Below are positions 1 to 9,064 of a stretch of DNA of 44,380 nucleotides, piece by piece. The DNA is from Candidatus Gemmiger faecavium (GTDB lineage: Bacteria > Bacillota > Clostridia > Oscillospirales > Ruminococcaceae). How positions within the stretch are numbered: position 1 is the first letter of the stretch; every line of letters begins with the position of its first letter. The position numbers and the translations under genes are program-made. The notes beneath the pieces were generated by a model. The model was not told where the DNA came from and made no database searches. It saw only the letters and a program-made list of their open reading frames with translations. The stretch spans positions 1-44,380 of the forward strand of contig DXFO01000001.1 of NCBI GenBank assembly GCA_019114415.1, in the 5' to 3' direction.

Positions 1-39
1 CCGGTGCGGCACCGACCCAAAAGAAAGGTGGATGTGGGC

Positions 40-813
40 ATGGACTTGGCGGCACAATTTGAGACGCTGTCCAATCTGGCAAAAAGCGGCGGAGAGCTGA
101 CTGTTTGGCAGGATATTTTCGTCAAATTCTATCAGGCGTTTCTGGAGGCTGACCGCTGGCAGCAGTACATTCAGGGCGTGGGCACGACACTGCTCGTCAC
201 GGCCATGGCGCTGGCCCTGGGCGTGGTGCTGGGCAGCGTGGTCGCGCTGATCCGCGTGGCCCATGACCAGCAGCGCCCCGGACACCGCAATCCGGTGCTG
301 GGTGTTGCCAACCTGATCTGTAAGGTGTACTCCACCGTCATCCGCGGCACCCCCATGATGGTCCAGCTGCTCATCATGAGCATGGTCATCTTTGCATCCA
401 GCCGCGAGTATACCCTGGTCGGTGCTTTGAGCCTGGGCATCAACTCGGGCGCCTACGTGTCCGAGATCATCCGCGGCGGCCTGATGGCCGTTGACCCCGG
501 CCAGATGGAAGCCGGGCGCAGCCTTGGCCTCAACTACACCACCACCATGATCAACATCGTCATTCCCCAGGCCATCAAGTCGGTGCTGCCGGCCCTGGGC
601 AATGAGTTCATCGTCCTGCTCAAGGATACCTCGCTCATCACCGTCATCGGCGGCAAGGAGCTGCTGTATGCGGCCAAGGGCATTATGAACCGTACGTACG
701 AAGCCATGTATCCGCTGCTGGGCATCGCGGCCATCTATCTGGTGCTGGTCATGATCTTTACCTGGCTGCTGGGCAAACTGGAAGGGAGGCTGAGACAGAG
801 TGATCGTCGTTGA
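40..813 (+). CDS. Amino-acid ABC transporter permease (HisM/GlnP type)
   Basis: Inner-membrane permease of a polar amino-acid importer. The start is ATG 40, behind the ribosome binding site AAAGGTGG (24-31); the reading frame is open further upstream to the window edge. The product is about 257 residues with several hydrophobic helices. The EAA loop that docks the ATPase is visible as [10 protein letters not shown]...[15 protein letters not shown], in the second half of the protein. Its last 14 bases overlap the next gene, the usual permease-ATPase arrangement. The substrate-binding lipoprotein is not in the window and may lie just upstream. The exact substrate cannot be read; glutamine, glutamate, cystine and arginine importers all look like this. 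Confidence 0.9.
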   Translation: MDLAAQFETLSNLAKSGGELTVWQDIFVKFYQAFLEADRWQQYIQGVGTTLLVTAMALALGVVLGSVVALIRVAHDQQRPGHRNPVLGVANLICKVYSTVIRGTPMMVQLLIMSMVIFASSREYTLVGALSLGINSGAYVSEIIRGGLMAVDPGQMEAGRSLGLNYTTTMINIVIPQAIKSVLPALGNEFIVLLKDTSLITVIGGKELLYAAKGIMNRTYEAMYPLLGIAAIYLVLVMIFTWLLGKLEGRLRQSDRR

Positions 814-1516
814 GAATCTGAAAAAAAGCTATGCAGGCCTGGATGTCCTCCGGGGCATCGACCTGACCATCAACAAGGGCGACGTTGTCTGCCTGGTCGG
901 GCCTTCGGGCTGCGGCAAGTCCACCTTCCTGCGCTGCCTCAACCGCCTGGAGGAACCCACCTCCGGCCGGGTCATGTTTGACGGCGTCGAGGTGACCGAG
1001 AAGGACATCAACAAGATCCGTGCCAAGATGGGCATGGTGTTCCAGCACTTCAACCTGTTCCCGCACCTGACCGTCAAGCGCAACATCACTTTGGCCCCCA
1101 CCAAGCTGGGCCTGATGAGCCAGGACGCGGCCGATGCCAAGGCCATGGACCTGCTGGGCCGTATCGGCCTGGCCGACAAGGCGGATGCCTACCCGGCCAT
1201 GCTTTCGGGCGGCCAGAAACAGCGCATTGCCATTGTCCGTGCGCTGGCCATGGACCCGGAAGTCCTGCTCTTTGACGAGCCCACCTCCGCCCTCGATCCC
1301 GAGATGGTAGGCGAGGTTCTGGAACTGATGAAGGAACTGGCCAAGGGCGGCATGACCATGGTCGTGGTCACCCACGAGATGGGCTTTGCCCGCGAGGTCG
1401 CAAACCGCGTCATCTTCATCGATGAAGGCGTGGTCAAGGTGGACCGCCCGCCGCAGGAATTCTTTGCCAACCCCGACAACGATCGTCTGCGCGCTTTCCT
1501 GTCCAAGGTCCTGTAA
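800..1516 (+). CDS. glnQ: Amino-acid ABC transporter ATP-binding protein (GlnQ/HisP type)
   Basis: Cytoplasmic ATPase that powers uptake through the permease encoded just upstream. It starts at GTG 800, with GAAGGGAGG about ten bases before, and overlaps the permease by 14 bases, so the two are probably translationally coupled. All nucleotide-binding motifs are intact: Walker [11 protein letters not shown]-loop FQHFNLFPH, signature LSGGQKQR, Walker [15 protein letters not shown] and switch His in [10 protein letters not shown]. At 238 residues it is normal for the polar amino-acid family. A rho-independent terminator follows directly. The symbol is a family label; substrate specificity is not shown by the sequence. 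Confidence 0.92.
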   Translation: MIVVENLKKSYAGLDVLRGIDLTINKGDVVCLVGPSGCGKSTFLRCLNRLEEPTSGRVMFDGVEVTEKDINKIRAKMGMVFQHFNLFPHLTVKRNITLAPTKLGLMSQDAADAKAMDLLGRIGLADKADAYPAMLSGGQKQRIAIVRALAMDPEVLLFDEPTSALDPEMVGEVLELMKELAKGGMTMVVVTHEMGFAREVANRVIFIDEGVVKVDRPPQEFFANPDNDRLRAFLSKVL

Positions 1517-1534
1517 GCCTCAATCAAAAACAAG

Positions 1535-1575
1535 ATCCCCGTATCAGGCATGGCTGCCCGGTACGGGGATTTTTG
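1535..1575 (+). terminator. Rho-independent terminator after the amino-acid ABC operon
   Basis: ATCCCCGTA (1535-1543) pairs with TACGGGGAT (1562-1570), followed by a run of T. It lies 18 bases after the ATPase stop codon and between convergent genes. Confidence 0.85.
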
Positions 1576-1607
1576 TTTCGGTAAATTTCAGAGAGCCGGG
1601 AACACGA

Positions 1608-2228
1608 TCAGCGGATGAAATTGGTGCGGATGGAGTTCTCGGCGGTGGGGGCCTCGATGCCCGCGGCCTTGCCGGCTTCGATGCAGCGCAGCATCCAGGC
1701 CATGTTGCGGCCCAGGTTGCGCATGATCTGCATGCCTTCCTCGTCCCGGGCGGCTTCCTCGGCGTTGGAGCCGTGGACCATGGGCCAGTAGGTGGAGTTG
1801 ACCAGCGGCATCTCGTAGAAGGTGGGGATCTTGATCATGGCATCCAGAGCGCTGACGGTGCCGGCGCGGCGGGCGCTGGTCACCACGGCGGCGGGCTTGT
1901 GGCGCAGATACCGCCCGGCGGAGTAGGCCAGCCGGTGCATGAAGCCCAGCATGCTGCCGGCTGCGGTGGCATAGTGGACCGGCGCGCCGAAAACCACGCC
2001 GTCAGCCTTTTCCAGCAGCGGCACCACGTCGGCCACGGGACCGCCAAAGACGCAGTGTCCCGCCTTGGCGCAGCCGCCGCAGCCCACACAGCCGCCCACC
2101 GGCGTCCGTCCGATGTGGAAAATGGTCGTCTCGATGCCTTCCTCGTTGAGGACGCGGGCCATCTCGGCCAGAGCGGTATAGGTGCAGCCTTTCTCGTGCG
2201 GGCTGCCGTTGATCAAAAGCACATTCAT
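1608..2228 (-). CDS. Flavodoxin-family NAD(P)H-dependent oxidoreductase / iron-sulfur flavoprotein
   Basis: Predicted cytoplasmic FMN-binding redox protein of 206 residues. The N-terminus MNVLLINGSPHEKGCTYTAL is the phosphate-binding loop of the NADPH-dependent FMN reductase/flavodoxin-like fold. It is followed by a cysteine cluster, CVGCGGCAKAGHC (about residues 48-60), as in iron-sulfur flavoproteins, where it binds a 4Fe-4S cluster. A central GAPVHYATAAGSMLGFMHR matches the family's FMN-binding and dimer region. GGAGG lies about 11 bases before ATG 2228. It is monocistronic and convergent with the ABC operon. The electron donor and acceptor are unknown. Confidence 0.85.
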   Translation of the reverse strand: MNVLLINGSPHEKGCTYTALAEMARVLNEEGIETTIFHIGRTPVGGCVGCGGCAKAGHCVFGGPVADVVPLLEKADGVVFGAPVHYATAAGSMLGFMHRLAYSAGRYLRHKPAAVVTSARRAGTVSALDAMIKIPTFYEMPLVNSTYWPMVHGSNAEEAARDEEGMQIMRNLGRNMAWMLRCIEAGKAAGIEAPTAENSIRTNFIR

Positions 2229-2334
2229 AGCATATCCAGCCTCCGTTTCAGTGTGTGGGGCGCCGGGCTTCGCATGTATCCCCGCGGACGGGGGAAGCTA
2301 TCGGAAGAATACCGCGCACAACCACTCTGCTTCC

Positions 2335-2343
2335 ATTATAACA
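2335..2343 (-). promoter_or_regulatory. Extended -10 promoter for the flavodoxin-family gene
   Basis: Minus strand reads TGTTATAAT, an extended -10 (TGnTATAAT), with no good -35 box. It lies about 105 bases upstream of the start codon. Confidence 0.45.
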
Positions 2344-2429
2344 TGGAGCGCAAGCAGCGGCGATACGCCTTCCCGTGACAGCCCCGGCGGGAAAGTATAT
2401 GCGAAATATTTTCGACAGGACGAAAAAAC

Positions 2430-2458
2430 TTGCAATTTTCCGGGCGCTTTGATATAAT
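2430..2458 (+). promoter_or_regulatory. Sigma-A promoter of the DUF1622 gene
   Basis: TTGCAA (2430-2435), 17-base spacer, TATAAT (2453-2458). The expected transcript start near 2465 gives a 65-base leader. Confidence 0.8.
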
Positions 2459-2529
2459 CTGTGCATATTTGCGCTGTTTGTCCGGTTTTTGCGGGCCGGA
2501 GGCAAAATTGTGTGAGGAGGAGATCCCCT

Positions 2530-2940
2530 GTGGAAACCTTTGAAATGTTTATGGAGACCCTTCTGGACGTGCTGGTCAGCAACGCCATCCATCTGTTTGA
2601 GCTGGTAGGCGTGGCGGTGCTCATCGTTGCGGGCGTGCAGGGCGTGATCAATTATATCCGGCACGATCCCATGGTGCGGCTCAAGCTGGCCAAGGGTATG
2701 GCGCTCTGCCTGGAATTCAAGCTGGGCAGCGAGATCCTGCGTACCGTGGTGGTGCGTGACCTGAGTGAGATCGCCATCGTGGGCGCCATTATCGTGCTGC
2801 GTGCGGCGCTGACCTTCCTGCTCCACTGGGAAATCAAGAACGAGGAAGCCGAAGCGGAGGCCGCCCTCAACAAGGAATTCCGGGAGATCCGGGCCCAGCA
2901 GACAGCCCGCAAGGAGAGCGCCAAGGCCGGGGAGGAATGA
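2530..2940 (+). CDS. DUF1622 family membrane protein
   Basis: Small membrane protein of 136 residues with no assigned function. GTG 2530 is chosen because GAGGAGGAGA (2513-2522) sits eight bases before it and the promoter fires just upstream; the frame is open further 5' but lacks a start signal there. Residues 15-38 form one helix and 75-97 another, around a loop with YIRHDPMVRLKLAKGMALCLEFKLGSEILRTVVVRDLSE, which matches the DUF1622 signature. The last 35 residues are charged and probably cytoplasmic. It is a single-gene unit ending at a strong terminator. Confidence 0.8.
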   Translation: METFEMFMETLLDVLVSNAIHLFELVGVAVLIVAGVQGVINYIRHDPMVRLKLAKGMALCLEFKLGSEILRTVVVRDLSEIAIVGAIIVLRAALTFLLHWEIKNEEAEAEAALNKEFREIRAQQTARKESAKAGEE

Positions 2941-3024
2941 CCTGCTCCAGCCGGTGACCATGCATCTGTTCCGGGCTGCCCGGCGTGTACTGCGTTCTGC
3001 GCATGATGACGAAACCGAAACAAA

Positions 3025-3070
3025 AGAAGCTCCGGCTTGCCGTGACACGGCAGACCGGGGCTTCTTTTTT
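3025..3070 (+). terminator. Rho-independent terminator after the DUF1622 gene
   Basis: The arms starting AGAAGCTCCGG (3025) and ending CCGGGGCTTCT (3066) pair, with CCGTG/CACGG at the tip, followed by six T. Confidence 0.85.
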
Positions 3071-3282
3071 CTGCCACAGCGCAAAAGGTCTGGCATAGAT
3101 TTCCGCCCCGGGGAATTTGGTTACAGCATTGTAATTTATTCGACAAAATGATACCATATAAACAAGTATATTGTCCCTGCTGTATCCATACGCGCTGTGC
3201 CGCATACAAATACATTGTGCCCGGCCTGCGACGGTCCCGCGGGACGCCGCCCTGCCACCTCTTGCGGAAAGGAATTGCCAAC

Positions 3283-5853
3283 GTGAAGCAAACGACGATA
3301 CGATACAAACGCAAACCCAAAAACAAGCCCGGACAGCGGCTGATCCTGCCGGGTCTGGCTCTGCTTGTCATTGTGGTATTCTGCCTGGTTCTGTTTCTGG
3401 TGACGCAGAGCTCGGAAGGGGAGCCTGCCGTCCCGGAGACGGGGACCAGTGCGGGCGCCTGGATGAAGAATGACGCCGGATTTTACTTCAACAGCGCAGG
3501 GGAGCCTATTCTGGCCGCCACGCTGAAGGGGATCGACGTCTCCAAATATCAGGGGGAGATCGACTGGCAGAAAGCCAAGGATGCCGGCATCGACTTTGCC
3601 ATCCTTCGCTGCGGCATCGGCAGCGAGTGGAACGGCGAGGGCGAATACACCCAGGACGATGATTACTGGGAACGCAACGCCGACGCCTGTACCGAGCTGG
3701 GCATTCCGTTTGGCGTGTATCTGTATTCCTACGCCACCACTGAGGAACAGGCCCGCAGCGAGGCCGCCCATGTGGCCCGCCTGCTGGGACTGATCGAGTC
3801 CCCTTACGAGGAACTGCCCGATTATACCGACAAACCCTACAAGCTGGACTACCCGGTGTACTACGATCTGGAGGACGCCTCCATCACCGGGCTGTTCCCC
3901 GAAGAAATGGCGGCCATCACGGCGGCGTTCTTTGACCAGCTGGAACAGTACGGATACACCGGCCGTCAGGGCATTTATGCCTCCCTCAACTGGGTGCGCG
4001 CCCGCTTTGATGACCCGGCGTTCGATCCCTGGCGGGAAGAACTGTGGATCGCGCGGTATTCCTCCGAACTGGGATATACCGGGACTTACTCCATGTGGCA
4101 GACCACCTACCAGGCGCCCGGCTCTGACTACGGCGTCCAGAGCGAGACGGTGGACATCGATTTTGTCATGGAAGAACTGACCATGACCGGCATCACCGAT
4201 ACCTACGGCAAGGTCATTGAACCTTCCTTCACCAACGATACCTACAAAAGCGAACTGTCCCTGGGCCAGAAAGGCGACAAGGCCACCATCACGCTGGACG
4301 AACCTGAAGAGACCGACGGCGGCCAGAAAGTGTACTGGTCCACCAGTGACCCGGATGTGGCAACGGTCAGCAAAAAGGGCGTTGTCCAGGCAAAGGGCAA
4401 CGGCCAGTGCACCGTCACCGCCACCCTGGCGGATGGCCGCACCTGGGCGGAATGCACCGTGCGGGTGGGGGACATCACCGTTCCCATCTACGCCACCGGC
4501 TCGCTGAACGGCACCATCACAGACGGCGATGTCAGCCTGGCGGACGTCTCGGCCCTCAAGGCAGGCAACGAGGATGCCATCCTGATCGATGCGGGCGGCA
4601 GCCTGCAGGGCAGCCTTGCCACCAGCCTGACCGGCGGTATGGATATGACCTCAGCCTTCTCGGCTGCGGGCTATGACCTTCAGTGCTTCGATGCCAGCGA
4701 CCTTGCCTTTGGCACCGAGCGCCTGCTGGACGACGTGGTCACCGCAGCGGGCGAGTCCCTGGCCTCCAACCTTCGCAACGCCGAGGGCGTGCCGCTGTTC
4801 TACCGCAGCACCAGCTGGAACCGCAACCGCATCACCAACGGCATGAATGCCGTGATCAAGACGGCGGGCAAGCGCATTGGCTTCTTCTCCCTGGCAAGCA
4901 TCGGCAATTCCGCCAAGGGAAGCGAGCTCAGCGCCGCCGACCTGGCCCAGACTGCCTCCGAACAGGTGGCGGCTCTGCGGGCGGAGGACGTAGACGCCAT
5001 CGTCTGCGTGGTGGGTCCCGATACCGATTATACCGCAGTCCTCAGTGATCTGGCTGATCTGGGGGTCAACGCGGTCATTGCGGGCGGCGAGACGGAGGAA
5101 GTCTCCGCCCAGGGCATCACCGTTGTCCCGGCGGGCGGCGGGCTTTCGGCAGTGGGCTGCCTGGAGCTGACCTTCACTGCTTCCGGCACCGTGACCGCCA
5201 AGGCGTCCCAGGTCACCCAGTCCACCATGACGGCTGCCCGTTCCGGCTTTGACGAGACGGTCGCCGCCGCCTATGACTCGGCACGCAGCGGCCTGGACAC
5301 CCTGGAACAGGGGGACGAATCGGTCCGCAGCCAGACGCTGTTCACCCACGAGCAGGCCAGCCGTACCATCAGCTTCGGCAACTATGTGGCCGAGACCTAT
5401 CTGAACCTTGCGGAAGCCGACCGCGACAACTGGCCGGCAGAATACGCCTCCATGACCCCGGTGGGCCTGGCCGGCGGCGTCAGCGAGCTTGACTATGGGG
5501 AGATCACCCGCGGCGCCCTGCTGGACTCCCTGCCCGGCGGAGAGCGGGTGCAGCTGGTCGCTGCTACGGGCGCGACCTATCTGGAACTTCTCAACAGCGG
5601 CACGGTGACCGAGACCTACACCGAGAGCCTGCTGAGCAAGGATGTGGCCGAGGACGCCACGGTTCTCATCGTGACTGATACTGCCACCCTGCGCGGCCTG
5701 AGTGATCAGAGCTACACCGTGCTGCGAGATTACGGCGATGCCTTCTGGTGCATCCGCATGGCCATCAATGACGCCACCGGCGCCTTTACCGAGGCATTCA
5801 CCCTGCCCGAAGCGCCGCGTTACGGTGTGGGCCGCGGGGATGTCACCGGTTGA
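3283..5853 (+). CDS. Membrane-anchored GH25 lysozyme with Ig-like domain and degenerate 5'-nucleotidase module
   Basis: Predicted surface muramidase of 856 residues. The start is GTG 3283, with GGAAAGGA ten bases upstream; the frame is open to 3148 but the extra residues look non-coding. A basic N-terminus and one helix (about residues 22-40) anchor it. Residues 82-298 are glycoside hydrolase family 25: GIDVSKYQGEIDW, catalytic D195-L-E197 and DIDF near the end. Residues 318-397 form a bacterial Ig-like (Big_2) domain (YWSTSDPDVATVSKKGVVQAKGNG, given here in part). Residues 400-646 and 683-856 follow the 5'-nucleotidase (UshA) plan, but the metal ligands are replaced: DAGD is D436AGG, the GNHE motif reads DASD (470-473), and GHxH reads GETE (602-605). 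The tail keeps FGNYVAE, GLAGGV, YGEITRGALLDSLP and the helix after ATGATYLELL. I see cell-wall cleavage from family knowledge; the second half is probably a binding pseudoenzyme (inference). The promoter is unclear; TTGTAA/17/TACCAT at 3129-3157 is weak. Confidence 0.85.
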   Translation: MKQTTIRYKRKPKNKPGQRLILPGLALLVIVVFCLVLFLVTQSSEGEPAVPETGTSAGAWMKNDAGFYFNSAGEPILAATLKGIDVSKYQGEIDWQKAKDAGIDFAILRCGIGSEWNGEGEYTQDDDYWERNADACTELGIPFGVYLYSYATTEEQARSEAAHVARLLGLIESPYEELPDYTDKPYKLDYPVYYDLEDASITGLFPEEMAAITAAFFDQLEQYGYTGRQGIYASLNWVRARFDDPAFDPWREELWIARYSSELGYTGTYSMWQTTYQAPGSDYGVQSETVDIDFVMEELTMTGITDTYGKVIEPSFTNDTYKSELSLGQKGDKATITLDEPEETDGGQKVYWSTSDPDVATVSKKGVVQAKGNGQCTVTATLADGRTWAECTVRVGDITVPIYATGSLNGTITDGDVSLADVSALKAGNEDAILIDAGGSLQGSLATSLTGGMDMTSAFSAAGYDLQCFDASDLAFGTERLLDDVVTAAGESLASNLRNAEGVPLFYRSTSWNRNRITNGMNAVIKTAGKRIGFFSLASIGNSAKGSELSAADLAQTASEQVAALRAEDVDAIVCVVGPDTDYTAVLSDLADLGVNAVIAGGETEEVSAQGITVVPAGGGLSAVGCLELTFTASGTVTAKASQVTQSTMTAARSGFDETVAAAYDSARSGLDTLEQGDESVRSQTLFTHEQASRTISFGNYVAETYLNLAEADRDNWPAEYASMTPVGLAGGVSELDYGEITRGALLDSLPGGERVQLVAATGATYLELLNSGTVTETYTESLLSKDVAEDATVLIVTDTATLRGLSDQSYTVLRDYGDAFWCIRMAINDATGAFTEAFTLPEAPRYGVGRGDVTG

Positions 5854-5934
5854 GAGACACTATAGAGCGGGAAACGGGAAAGACAAGACAAAACCATCCG
5901 GCATAGGATGTCGGTGAAATAAGGAGGTCCTGTC

Positions 5935-7548
5935 ATGAAACTGCAATTTTTAGGTGCCGCCCGTGAGGTCACCGGCAGCTGTACGCTGATCGAAGCAGCG
6001 GGACACCGGTTCCTGGTGGACTGCGGCATGGAGCAGGGGCGCGATGTGTATGAAAATACCAAGCTGCCCTGCGCACCGGCCGAGATCGAAGCGATTTTGG
6101 TGACCCACGCTCACATTGACCATTCGGGCATGATCCCGCATTTCTATAAAAACGGGTTCCGCGGCCCCATTTATGCCACGGACCCCACCATGGATCTGTG
6201 TGAGATCATGCTGGAGGACTCGGCTCACATTCAGGAACAGGAAGCCGAGTGGAAAAACCGCAAAGCCAAGCGCAGCGGCCGGGATCAGATCGAACCGGAA
6301 TACACCATCGAGGATGCCGAGAACGCCATGCGCCTGTTCCAGCCCCAGCAATACGGCACGCCGGTGAAAATTTTTGACGAGGTGGAAGCGGTCTTTACCG
6401 ATGTGGGACACCTGTTGGGCAGCGCCAGCATTACGCTGCGGATCACCGAAAACGGCGAGACCCAGACTATCGTCTTTTCCGGCGACATCGGCAACATCAA
6501 CCAGCCGCTTTTGCGGGACCCCACTTATCTCAAGGAAGCGGACTTCGTTGTCATGGAATCCACCTACGGCGACCGGGACCATCCGCCCCGCCCCGACTAT
6601 ATCGGGGAACTGACCGAGATTCTGCAGACCACCCTGGACCGGGGCGGCAATGTGGTCATTCCCAGCTTTGCGGTAGGCCGCACCCAGGAACTGCTTTATT
6701 TTATCCGCCAGATCAAGGCGGAGGGCAGGATACATGGCCACGACGGCTTCCCGGTCTATGTGGACAGCCCGCTGGCCAACCGCTCCACAACGGTGTTCCG
6801 TGAAAATTACAGCCAGTGCTATGACGCCGAAGCCCTGGAACTGGTGCGCTCCGGCGAAAACCCCCTCTGGTTCCCGGGGCTCTGCATCAGTCAGACCAAG
6901 GATGACTCGGTGGCCATCAACCTGGACAATACACCCAAGATCATTATCTCGGCGTCGGGCATGTGCGATGCCGGACGGATCCGCCACCATCTCAAGCATA
7001 ACCTCTGGCGCAAGGAATGCACCATCCTCTTTGTGGGCTACCAGGCCGGCGGCACGCTGGGCCGGGCGCTGGTGGAAGGCGCCGATGAAGTCCGCCTGTT
7101 CGGTGAAGATGTGCAGGTCAATGCCGAGATCCGCCAGATGACCGGCATGTCCGGCCACGCCGACCGGACGGGACTGGACCGGTGGATCAACAGCTTTGAG
7201 CCCAAACCGGCATTTGTCTTTGTCAACCACGGCGACGATGATGTGGCCGAGACCTGGGCAGCCCATCTGCGCGGCGAGGGCTTCGCAGCATCGGCACCCT
7301 ATAACGGTTCGGTCTATGAACTTTGCGGCAAGGCGGTCCAGTGCCTGGAGGACGGCAACCGCCAGAAAATCGTCAAGACCACCGGCGGCAGCAAGGATGT
7401 TGTCCGCAGCAGCCCGGCCTTTGAGCGTCTGCTCAATATGGGCAAGCGGCTGCTTGTGGTCATTGAGCACAACCGCGGCGGCGCCAATAAGGATCTCGCC
7501 AAGTTCACCAGCCAGATCCAGGCTCTGTGTGACAAGTGGGATCGCTGA
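5935..7548 (+). CDS. Metallo-beta-lactamase / beta-CASP family ribonuclease (CPSF-like)
   Basis: Predicted zinc-dependent RNA-processing nuclease of 537 residues, start ATG 5935 behind AAGGAGG (about 5922-5928). The N-terminal metallo-beta-lactamase part carries H58-A-H60-I-D62-H63, the two-zinc motif, and GHLLGSASI follows in the middle. The beta-CASP insertion then supplies SFAVGRTQELLY, SASGMCDAGRIRHHL and GMSGHADRTGL, the conserved motifs of the CPSF-73/Ysh1-like group. The C-terminal KxxAKFTSQIQAL tail matches an RNA-end-binding RMM domain extension. Bacterial members act in RNA maturation or decay; which RNA is targeted here cannot be told. It follows the lysozyme gene by 80 bases with no terminator in between. 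Confidence 0.9.
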   Translation: MKLQFLGAAREVTGSCTLIEAAGHRFLVDCGMEQGRDVYENTKLPCAPAEIEAILVTHAHIDHSGMIPHFYKNGFRGPIYATDPTMDLCEIMLEDSAHIQEQEAEWKNRKAKRSGRDQIEPEYTIEDAENAMRLFQPQQYGTPVKIFDEVEAVFTDVGHLLGSASITLRITENGETQTIVFSGDIGNINQPLLRDPTYLKEADFVVMESTYGDRDHPPRPDYIGELTEILQTTLDRGGNVVIPSFAVGRTQELLYFIRQIKAEGRIHGHDGFPVYVDSPLANRSTTVFRENYSQCYDAEALELVRSGENPLWFPGLCISQTKDDSVAINLDNTPKIIISASGMCDAGRIRHHLKHNLWRKECTILFVGYQAGGTLGRALVEGADEVRLFGEDVQVNAEIRQMTGMSGHADRTGLDRWINSFEPKPAFVFVNHGDDDVAETWAAHLRGEGFAASAPYNGSVYELCGKAVQCLEDGNRQKIVKTTGGSKDVVRSSPAFERLLNMGKRLLVVIEHNRGGANKDLAKFTSQIQALCDKWDR

Positions 7549-7580
7549 AAACCAACCCAAAGGAGGCTGGCCGCATTCTT

Positions 7581-8933
7581 ATGCAGCAGGACTTTTTACC
7601 AAGTAAATCTATGCCGCGCCCGGCGTGGGCGCGGCACCATGGCAGGCTCTGGACCTTTTTGCAGGCCCTGGGCCTGTTTCTGATTGCCGTCGTGCTGGCA
7701 GTGACGCTGAAAAACGGCAGTACCTATGAGACGGGCAGCTGGGATGAGTATTCCCAGGCTTTGGTGTTCGGCAGGATGCTCCAGATGCAGCAGGACCAAA
7801 GTGTCCCCGGCGGTTTTATGGGGGTCTATACCCAGGAATGGGGCGACACAGAAAACCGGTATTTTTACCGGGACAATACTCCGGTGGACGTCCAGGACTA
7901 TCAGAGCTATACGCACCAGAGCGGCCTGCAGGGCTGGGCACTGGGCATTCTCAACAAAGTCTATTCGGTATTCCAGGACGACGGCGTCCAGCGAGAGATG
8001 ATGCTCTACACCACGAACGCGATCCTCTATTACTTTGCCACGCTGCTTGTCTGCGCGGCGCTGTACCGGACTGCCGGAGCACTGCCTGCCTTGGCGTGGC
8101 TGGCGGCAGTCTGTCTGTCGCCGGGGCTTCAGACCGGTATGAAAAATCTTTACTGGTGCCTGTGGACCTGGATGCTGCCGCTTTTAGCGGGCATCGCCCT
8201 GTGCGGCAGTACGATTCGCCGGGGAAAAACGCCGGTGTGGGCCTTTTTGCTGGTCGGGGTGGCCTGCATGGTCCGCTGTATGTGCGGGTTTGAATTTGTT
8301 TCCACCTTCCTGATCCTGTGCGAGATGCCCCTCGTCTGGTGCTGGGCCAGAAGCCTGGCTACCGGCGGCCCGGCGAGAGTGTGGGTGCTGCGCATGACCG
8401 CTGCGGGAGCTTCCGCCCTGGCAGGCGTCGCTGCGGCGCTGGGGGTCTGGCTGTGCCAGGGATACCTTTATTATGGCAACTGGTCGGACAGCCTTGCCAA
8501 TATTCTGAGCGCGGCAGGCAGCCGCATGAGCGTCAGCGACGATGCGGTCCGGGAAGGCGTCACCGTAGGCGGCGTGCTGACAAAATATCTTGTGCAGGAC
8601 GCCACGCCGGTGCTGACGCTGGGCGGACTTTCCCTCACGCTGGGGCAGCTTTTGGGGATTACGCTGGCGGCGGCGGTACTGTCCGCCGTGGTGCTGGCTG
8701 TGCTGAAAAGCTGGCAGACGCTGCGCCTTACAGCACCTATGCTCTGCGTGTGGGGATTGTCGGTGCTGGCGCCGGTGTCCTGGCTGGTGCTGAGCAAGGC
8801 ACACTCGGATATTCATTCCCACCTGATCCCGGTGCTGTTCCAGTTTTCGGCGGTGCCGGCCAGCGCTGCAATGCTGGCTGTCCTGCTGATGGTCTGGCTG
8901 CGGCTGGGCTTCGGGAAAGTCCGGGGCAAATGA
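7581..8933 (+). CDS. Multi-pass membrane protein, possibly GT-C glycosyltransferase-like
   Basis: Integral membrane protein of 450 residues, function not recognised. The start is uncertain: ATG 7581 lies 14 bases after AGGAGG (7561-7566), long but workable; an in-frame GTG at 7536 overlaps the previous gene and has no ribosome binding site. After a basic N-terminus there is one helix (about residues 27-44), then a loop with GSWDEYSQALVFGRML and a tyrosine- and aspartate-rich segment on the outer face, then about nine further helices. An acidic residue in the first outer loop plus many helices is the plan of GT-C sugar transferases that use lipid-phosphate donors, but no decisive motif is seen. 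It follows the RNase by 32 bases and may share its transcript. Confidence 0.6.
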   Translation: MQQDFLPSKSMPRPAWARHHGRLWTFLQALGLFLIAVVLAVTLKNGSTYETGSWDEYSQALVFGRMLQMQQDQSVPGGFMGVYTQEWGDTENRYFYRDNTPVDVQDYQSYTHQSGLQGWALGILNKVYSVFQDDGVQREMMLYTTNAILYYFATLLVCAALYRTAGALPALAWLAAVCLSPGLQTGMKNLYWCLWTWMLPLLAGIALCGSTIRRGKTPVWAFLLVGVACMVRCMCGFEFVSTFLILCEMPLVWCWARSLATGGPARVWVLRMTAAGASALAGVAAALGVWLCQGYLYYGNWSDSLANILSAAGSRMSVSDDAVREGVTVGGVLTKYLVQDATPVLTLGGLSLTLGQLLGITLAAAVLSAVVLAVLKSWQTLRLTAPMLCVWGLSVLAPVSWLVLSKAHSDIHSHLIPVLFQFSAVPASAAMLAVLLMVWLRLGFGKVRGK

Positions 8934-8938
8934 CCGCA

Positions 8939-8967
8939 TTGCGATAAACGAAAATCCGTATTAAAAT
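8939..8967 (+). promoter_or_regulatory. Probable promoter of the DUF5662 gene
   Basis: TTGCGA (8939-8944), 17-base spacer, TAAAAT (8962-8967). It begins five bases after the preceding stop codon. The leader holds a small hairpin, CCGGAG/CTCCGG near 9018-9040. Confidence 0.6.
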
Positions 8968-9064
8968 AACAACAGACCTGCGCAGGTATGCTGTGCCTGC
9001 CGGGGAAAAACACATCGCCGGAGCAGGGAAAGCTCCGGCCGCAGACGGGGAGGGAAACGGGCGC

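Noticed and set aside
3148-3282. Longer N-terminus of the lysozyme from ATG 3148
   Set aside because: The 45 extra residues are cysteine- and arginine-rich and unlike an export signal; GTG 3283 has GGAAAGGA at good spacing and gives a standard membrane anchor.
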